DNA of 64,000 nucleotides from Microbacteriaceae bacterium (GTDB taxonomy: Bacteria > Actinomycetota > Actinomycetes > Actinomycetales > Microbacteriaceae). The translations under genes were made by a program, and so were the position numbers. The notes beneath the pieces are model-generated. The model searched no databases. It saw nothing but the letters and a program-made list of their open reading frames with translations, and was not told the DNA's origin. The stretch lies in the NCBI GenBank assembly GCA_025352325.1, contig JANXTR010000028.1, positions 1 to 64,000 of the forward strand, written 5' to 3'. Of this stretch, positions 59,520-64,000 are shown piece by piece. How positions within the stretch are numbered: position 1 is the stretch's first letter; each line of letters opens with the position of its first letter.

Positions 59520-60728
59520 GTGGCGCCGATCGCAGTTTGGAACACGCTTCTGCATGCCGCCTCGTGGTTGGCCGCGGAAGTGAGCAACGACGACTTGTCG
59601 AACGGCCCCCGGCCGCCGTCGAGCGCGACGGTTCACAGTTCTGGAACCTCTCCATATCGCGCGCTGCTTTTTGGTGGAGGACCCGCGGTCGGATACGGGG
59701 TGGGGTCACACGACCTATCTCTCGCGGGCCATTTGGCGCGGCGCCTCACCGAGGTCACCCAACACGGTATCGACATGGATGTGGTGACCGCGACGGACCT
59801 GCGATGCCGGGATATGCCGCAGCTGATGACGGATGTGGATCCGGATCACTACGACATGGTGTTCCTGAGCGTCGGAGTTCAGGACGCCCTCGACTTCACA
59901 GCCCCCGAGGACGTGTCAAACGCCGTCGAGAGGATATTGCGAATGTTTACACGGGCGCCGGGGCGCCCGCTCCCAGTTTTCCTCATCGGGGTGCCCCCTG
60001 TTTCCCGTGTGCTGCGGGGAGAGCCCGCGTTGCACAGGCACGCCGACCGTCGAGCGGAACTGGTCAACGACCGACTTCGTACCCTCTGCGAGAGCATGCA
60101 AGACGTGACCTTTGCGCCGTTCGCTCCCGACGCCGAGCCGGTAGTCGCTCGTCACCGCAGTTCTCAGACATACCGCCGGTGGGCCGACCTCGTGATCGAT
60201 GGCGTCGTTCCCGCCCTTCCGGCGCTGCGTCACAGCGCACAACTGCACGTAGACGAACAGGGCCGTCAAGCCGCCCTCGCTGCGCTGCACATTATGGACA
60301 CTCCATCCAATGAGTATTTCGACACTGTCACCAGAACTGCCCACCGCTTCTTCGGAACTCTCGGTGCGGCGATCTCCTTCATCGACCACGACCGGCAATG
60401 GTTCAAATCCATGTCGGGCGTCAATATCGTGGAGTTCCCCCGAAGCGACACGGTCTGCAACCACACCATCAATACCTTCGACGGCTTCATCCTGGAGGAC
60501 GCAACCCTCGACCCGCGCTTCGCCGACAGCTACTTTGTCGTCAACGCGAAGCTTCGTTTCTACGCGGGAGTGCCGATTCGCGACCCGCACGGCTACATGG
60601 TCGGGGCGCTCTGTATCTTCGACGACAAACCACGCACATTCACCCCCGCAGACATGGTGTATCTGCGCGACCTCGCTCGTCTCGTCGAAGAACAACTGCT
60701 CCTCGCCGCACAGCCTCGGCACGCCTGA
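59520..60728 (+). CDS. SGNH hydrolase-like domain fused to a GAF domain
   Basis: A 402-residue protein. Residues 45-235 follow the SGNH-hydrolase order, but block I reads FGGGPAVGYG in place of GDS, so the nucleophilic Ser is missing, and block III is GVQD where GxND is usual. A late RHRSSQTYRRWA resembles block V and keeps a His. Residues 245-398 are a GAF domain (DTVCNHTINTFDGFILEDA, RFYAGVPIRDPHG, GALCIFDD). There is no output domain, membrane segment or signal peptide. It is probably a cytoplasmic ligand sensor with an inactive esterase-like module. GTG start at 59520. Alone in the accessory region. Confidence 0.75.
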   Translation: MAPIAVWNTLLHAASWLAAEVSNDDLSNGPRPPSSATVHSSGTSPYRALLFGGGPAVGYGVGSHDLSLAGHLARRLTEVTQHGIDMDVVTATDLRCRDMPQLMTDVDPDHYDMVFLSVGVQDALDFTAPEDVSNAVERILRMFTRAPGRPLPVFLIGVPPVSRVLRGEPALHRHADRRAELVNDRLRTLCESMQDVTFAPFAPDAEPVVARHRSSQTYRRWADLVIDGVVPALPALRHSAQLHVDEQGRQAALAALHIMDTPSNEYFDTVTRTAHRFFGTLGAAISFIDHDRQWFKSMSGVNIVEFPRSDTVCNHTINTFDGFILEDATLDPRFADSYFVVNAKLRFYAGVPIRDPHGYMVGALCIFDDKPRTFTPADMVYLRDLARLVEEQLLLAAQPRHA

Positions 60729-61036
60729 CGTGAATATTGAAACGTTCGAACACGTCGGCGCCTGTCGTCACTGGCGACCCCCTCTTCGAGCTGCTGGCTG
60801 CCTACCAATACCTGCAGGGTCACAACGTAAGAATGGCGTCCGACCTCTCCTTCCGGCTCGCCGTCAGGCCTACCGACTTGCAGCGTGAGCCCGAAAGAGG
60901 TTGCCGCTGAACTCACGATGACCAGCAGATGAGTCAGGCATTTGGCCGCGCCGAACTGCGAACCGTCACGTCCGCGGAGGCTTGTCGCTTCACTTACTCT
61001 AAGGAAGTGACGTTCCAAGTACCCGCACCGTTCCTG
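60729..61036. other. Intergenic stretch without a recognised feature
   Basis: About 300 bases between the SGNH-like/GAF gene and the SDR gene. I see no tRNA, repeat or protein-like frame; part of it may be the leader of the SDR gene, which could also start at GTG 61007. Confidence 0.4.
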
Positions 61037-61843
61037 ATGACCGCTCTGATCACGGGGGCGGGGAGCGCGTCTGGAATCGGCTTTGCCTCCGCGAAGCTGC
61101 TTGGCGCCCGTGGTGTGAGAGTAGCTCTGACGTCAACGTCGTCGCGCATTCATCAGCGGGTCGAGGAGCTTCGCGCCGAGGGTGTCGATGCGTCCGGTTT
61201 TGTGACTCGCCTGGACACGGAAGAGCAGGTGAACGGCCTGTTCGACACCCTCCGGACCGAAAAGTGGCTGCCCTTGATCGTGGTCAATAACGCCGGAATG
61301 ACAACCGTCGGCGAACCGGAGATGGATTCCGGCGACGTAAGCATCACTATCGAGGCGTGGAACAAAGCGCTGGCGGGCAACCTGACAAGTGCGTTCTTGA
61401 CGGCACGTGCCGCGATCCCGTCGATGCGAGAGGCGGGATGGGGTCGCATCATCAACATGTCCAGCGTCACGGGTCCGGTGATGGCTGCCCGGTCTGAGGT
61501 TGCGTATGCGGCGAGCAAAGCGGGAATGATCGGCCTCACTCGCGCTTTGGCGGTGGATGAGGCCGAGGCTGGAATCACGGTGAATGCGGTAGCGCCCGGA
61601 TGGATCGCGACCGGGTCGCAGTCGCCGGATGAGGCGGCGGAGGGCTTGCTTGTTCCCATCGGCCGAAGCGGAACCCCCGAGGAGGTCGCGTCCGCGGTCG
61701 ACTGGCTTGCTTCACCAGGAGCCTCCTACATCACGGGTCAAGTGATCATTGTCGACGGCGGCAATAGTGTGGCCGAGCAGCGCCGTCGGTCCCGGGAGTT
61801 CAGCGGCAACCCGACGAACGCACCGGACCCCGCCCAAGTGTGA
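61037..61843 (+). CDS. FabG-like short-chain dehydrogenase
   Basis: Classical SDR of 268 residues: TGAGSASGIGFA for the cofactor, NNAG, active-site Ser in NMSSVTGPV and YAASK for the catalytic Tyr and Lys, ending with the standard YITGQVIIVDGG. The C-terminal 30 residues are a polar extension not typical of FabG. ATG at 61037 begins the fold directly; GTG at 61007 would add ten residues. It stands alone in the accessory block. It differs from the SDR in the ether-lipid operon. Substrate unknown. Confidence 0.88.
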   Translation: MTALITGAGSASGIGFASAKLLGARGVRVALTSTSSRIHQRVEELRAEGVDASGFVTRLDTEEQVNGLFDTLRTEKWLPLIVVNNAGMTTVGEPEMDSGDVSITIEAWNKALAGNLTSAFLTARAAIPSMREAGWGRIINMSSVTGPVMAARSEVAYAASKAGMIGLTRALAVDEAEAGITVNAVAPGWIATGSQSPDEAAEGLLVPIGRSGTPEEVASAVDWLASPGASYITGQVIIVDGGNSVAEQRRRSREFSGNPTNAPDPAQV

Positions 61844-61919
61844 CCTCAGGATCCCGCTGCCTCATCCGTCACGCCGCCCGTGGTCGTGGCGCGCGCGCAA
61901 GGCTGGCTAGCCTCGGAGC

Positions 61920-62780
61920 ATGACCCGCGCGCCGTCCGAACTGCTCGGTCTCGCCCGCACCATCGCGATCGAGGCGGGAGAGCTGGCGGTTCGGCGTCGC
62001 CGCGAAGGTGTCCAGATCGCGGCGACCAAGTCGACGATCGTGGATGTCGTCACCGAGGCCGATCGCGAGGTCGAGCTCCTCATCCGGAGCCGCATCTGCG
62101 ACGCCCGCCCCGGTGATGCCATCTTGGGCGAAGAGGGAGGCCTCGGCGAGGATGGCGGAGCGGCATCCGGCACCAGCGGACTCACCTGGGTCGTCGACCC
62201 GATCGACGGCACCGTCAACTACCTGTACGGGATCCCGCACTACGCGGTCAGCATCGCCGTCGTCGAGGGGGAGCCCGATCCGCGCACCTGGACGGGGCTG
62301 GCCGGATGCGTGCTCAACCCTGCCATCGGCGAGCTCTTCACTGCCTCGCGTGGTGAGGGCGCGTTCCTGTCGAGCGGGGGCGGCGCCGCCGCGCCGATCC
62401 GGATCGCCGAGCCCGTGCCCCTCGAGCTCGCCCTGATCAACACGGGTTTCGCATACAACGCGACCACGCGCGGCCGTCAGGGTGAGGTCGTCGCGCGCCT
62501 GCTGCCGCTGGTGCGCGACATCCGCCGCATGGGCACGGCCTCGCTCGACCTGTGCATGGTCGCGAGCGGTCGCGCGAACGCCTACGTCGAGCGCACCCTG
62601 AGCCCGTGGGACCACGCGGCCGGTGCGATCATCGCGCGGGAGGCCGGGGCGGTCGTGAAGGGGTTCGCGGATGCCGCCCCCAGCCGCGATCTCATCCTCG
62701 CCGCAGAACCGGCCCTTGCCGCCGTGTTGGAGCTGCTGCTGCTCGAGCTCGGGATGCGGTTCGAACTTCCCGCGAACTGA
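61920..62780 (+). CDS. Inositol monophosphatase family protein
   Basis: Magnesium-dependent sugar-phosphate phosphatase of 286 residues. The metal sites are in ILGEEGG and WVVDPIDGTVNYLYGIP, and the last Asp in LSPWDHAAGAIIAREAG. Candidates for substrate are inositol-1-phosphate, histidinol phosphate or PAP; sequence alone does not decide. ATG at 61920. It marks the return to typical high-GC chromosome after the accessory block and is followed by an M23 peptidase gene. Confidence 0.93.
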   Translation: MTRAPSELLGLARTIAIEAGELAVRRRREGVQIAATKSTIVDVVTEADREVELLIRSRICDARPGDAILGEEGGLGEDGGAASGTSGLTWVVDPIDGTVNYLYGIPHYAVSIAVVEGEPDPRTWTGLAGCVLNPAIGELFTASRGEGAFLSSGGGAAAPIRIAEPVPLELALINTGFAYNATTRGRQGEVVARLLPLVRDIRRMGTASLDLCMVASGRANAYVERTLSPWDHAAGAIIAREAGAVVKGFADAAPSRDLILAAEPALAAVLELLLLELGMRFELPAN

Positions 62781-62912
62781 CGGGCGGGCCGCCGCAGGGT
62801 GTCCCGGCGCGGCGTCCCCCTCTTGGGCGGCTCGCTCCGTCGCACGGCGGCGGCTACCCTCGAAAGGTCCGACCGTGCATCTCGGCGCGGTTTGGAGTCC
62901 GAGGAGCGCGTG

Positions 62913-63824
62913 ATGACCGAGTTGCCGCAGGCGACCAGTCGGCGCGAACTCCGGGACCGCGAGGTGGCGGCGCGCGCGAGGCCGCCTCGCCTGCTGCGGC
63001 TGCCGTCGCAGTTGCCCGCGACGCCGCGCTCCGCTCCGCGCCCGCGCACGACCAACCGTCATGGGCTGGCATCCAAGCTGCTGTCGTTCGGCGCGATGAT
63101 CTTCGCGGGGGCCCTCGCGATCGGCACCTCGCTGCCGGCGAATGCGTTCTACCCCGCGAGTTCGGCGGGGTCGGCGAGCGCCACGGGTTCGGGTTCGGGT
63201 TCGGGTTCGGCGACGCTGGCGGCGGACGGATCGGCCGCGGCATCCGGAACCGCTGGCATCGCGGGCGAGGCGCAGAGCGCGGCGGTGGCCGCTGACCAGA
63301 CTGTCGACGCCGGCACACGGGACGACTTCCAGGTGCTCTCCTGGGCGCAGGTGCTCGCGCAGAAGTACGCGCAGATCAACAACTACAGCTTCTCAGGAGG
63401 GCGGGGCAGCGTGCGGTGGCCGTTCCCGGTCCAGGTGTCGATCAGTTCGCCGTACGGCCCGCGGATCGCGCCGTGCGGTGGCTGCTCGACGATGCACAAC
63501 GGCGTCGACTTCACGCCGGGAGAGGGGGCGGCGATCTTTGCGATCGCGGATGGCGTGGTCACCGGCCGCGAGGACGGCACCTCCGAGTACGGCAACTTCG
63601 TCATCATCACGCACAAGATCGGCAAGAACTCCGTCACCTCCACCTACGCGCACATGCTCGCCGGCTCGAGCGCGATCGCGCTCGGTCAGACGATCCACGT
63701 GGGCGACTTCCTCGGCCTCGTCGGCATGACGGGCGAGGCGACGGGGCCGCATCTGCACTTCGAGATCGCGGTCGACGGCACGCGGACCGACCCGATCCCG
63801 TGGCTCGAAGCGAACGTGAACTGA
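62913..63824 (+). CDS. M23 family metallopeptidase
   Basis: Secreted peptidoglycan hydrolase of 303 residues. After a long basic cytoplasmic lead (about 45 residues) comes a membrane or signal segment ending NAFY, a Gly/Ser repeat linker, and the LytM domain: HNGVDF and HLHFE supply the zinc ligands, with YAHM between them. The ATG at 62913 follows GAGGAG at eight bases. The linker is encoded by repeated GGTTCG units. It would cut cross-links outside the membrane. Monocistronic, followed by a TetR gene. Confidence 0.92.
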   Translation: MTELPQATSRRELRDREVAARARPPRLLRLPSQLPATPRSAPRPRTTNRHGLASKLLSFGAMIFAGALAIGTSLPANAFYPASSAGSASATGSGSGSGSATLAADGSAAASGTAGIAGEAQSAAVAADQTVDAGTRDDFQVLSWAQVLAQKYAQINNYSFSGGRGSVRWPFPVQVSISSPYGPRIAPCGGCSTMHNGVDFTPGEGAAIFAIADGVVTGREDGTSEYGNFVIITHKIGKNSVTSTYAHMLAGSSAIALGQTIHVGDFLGLVGMTGEATGPHLHFEIAVDGTRTDPIPWLEANVN

Positions 63825-63869
63825 GTCGCGAGCGAGCGGCGGGGGCGGAACTCTTGACTTCGACGTACG

Positions 63870-63891
63870 TGTTACTGTTCAATCAGTCACA
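63870..63891 (+). promoter_or_regulatory. Candidate TetR operator
   Basis: TGTTACTG (63870-63877) is mirrored by CAGTCACA (63884-63891) around six bases, directly before the TetR start codon. TTGACT at 63854-63859 and TTCAAT at 63878-63883 could be its -35 and -10 with 18-base spacing, so a bound dimer would block the promoter. Confidence 0.5.
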
Positions 63892-64000
63892 TGACGTTCG
63901 CACTCGCTGACCCGACGCCCCGGAGTATTCGCTCCACCGCCGATGAACAGCGCGTTCGGATCCTCGCCTGCGCGGTCGAGGTCTTCGCCGGCGCTGGCTA
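63891..64000 (+). CDS. TetR family regulator, N-terminal part
   Basis: The first 36 residues of a TetR regulator before the window ends: an 18-residue lead, then EQRVRILACAVEVFAGAGY, the first helix of the TetR DNA-binding domain. The ATG at 63891 is the only start in frame near the domain. The rest of the gene, including the recognition helix, lies beyond the window. A palindrome overlaps its start, suggesting autoregulation. Confidence 0.85.
   Translation, partial: MTFALADPTPRSIRSTADEQRVRILACAVEVFAGAG

Noticed and set aside
63187-63212. GGTTCG microsatellite as a regulatory repeat
   Set aside because: It is in frame inside the M23 peptidase and encodes a Gly/Ser linker.

Overview
The window is GC-rich, uses many GTG starts, packs genes with 4-base ATGA/GTGA overlaps, and carries a menaquinone and cytochrome c maturation set together with a BldC-type regulator and the tiny ribosomal protein bS22. 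This points to an actinobacterium, most likely of the family Microbacteriaceae. That placement rests on gene content and style, not on a marker comparison.

Layout. (1) 1-7.3 kb is a visibly lower-GC island: the tail of an unidentified protein, a carbohydrate locus on the minus strand (LacI regulator, lipoprotein binding protein, two CUT1 permeases, a GH43 glycosidase), and a 5'-truncated beta-helix protein with two C-terminal carbohydrate-binding-like repeats. It ends at a 24-base copy of a tRNA-Ser 3' end, which looks like an attachment site. (2) 7.5-12.2 kb: tRNA-Arg, a quinone-oxidoreductase-like protein, a small secreted protein, a lipoprotein and a two-component system. (3) 12.2-19.6 kb: two divergent operons that together read as an ether-lipid pathway: fatty acyl reductase fused to a HAD domain, two ferritin-like paralogues, an SDR, a PlsC-type acyltransferase and an alkyl-DHAP synthase. 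This is the most interesting system here. (4) 19.7-32.4 kb: pseudouridine catabolism, photolyase with a MarR regulator, an orphan winged-helix protein next to a 15-bp tandem repeat, upp, tadA, a CDF transporter, proC, small membrane proteins, ArsR and BldC-like regulators, bS22, HAD phosphatase and YegP. (5) 32.4-55 kb: archaeal-type AspRS, ResA-CcdA-ResB-CcsB, a polyamine-type ABC transporter, menC, menE, menA, menD, menF, menG, a polyprenyl synthase, PPK2 and a ferredoxin-NADP reductase. (6) 55-64 kb: cardiolipin synthase, YajQ, a transglycosylase, tRNA-Tyr followed by an integrase remnant and a small accessory block (iron-permease-like, cupin, SGNH-like/GAF fusion, SDR), then an inositol-phosphatase-family enzyme, an M23 peptidase and the start of a TetR regulator.

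How the genes work together. Quinone synthesis (men genes, polyprenyl synthase) and haem attachment (Res/Ccs) would jointly supply the respiratory chain. The island would supply uptake and hydrolysis of a plant-type oligosaccharide under LacI control, through two matched operators. The ether-lipid block would convert acyl chains to fatty alcohol, exchange the alcohol onto acyl-DHAP, reduce the ketone and acylate sn-2. The diiron ferritin-like protein is a candidate for a later oxidative step. A 61-bp REP-like hairpin occurs twice (12.2 and 32.4 kb), each time supplying the stop codon of the neighbouring minus-strand gene.
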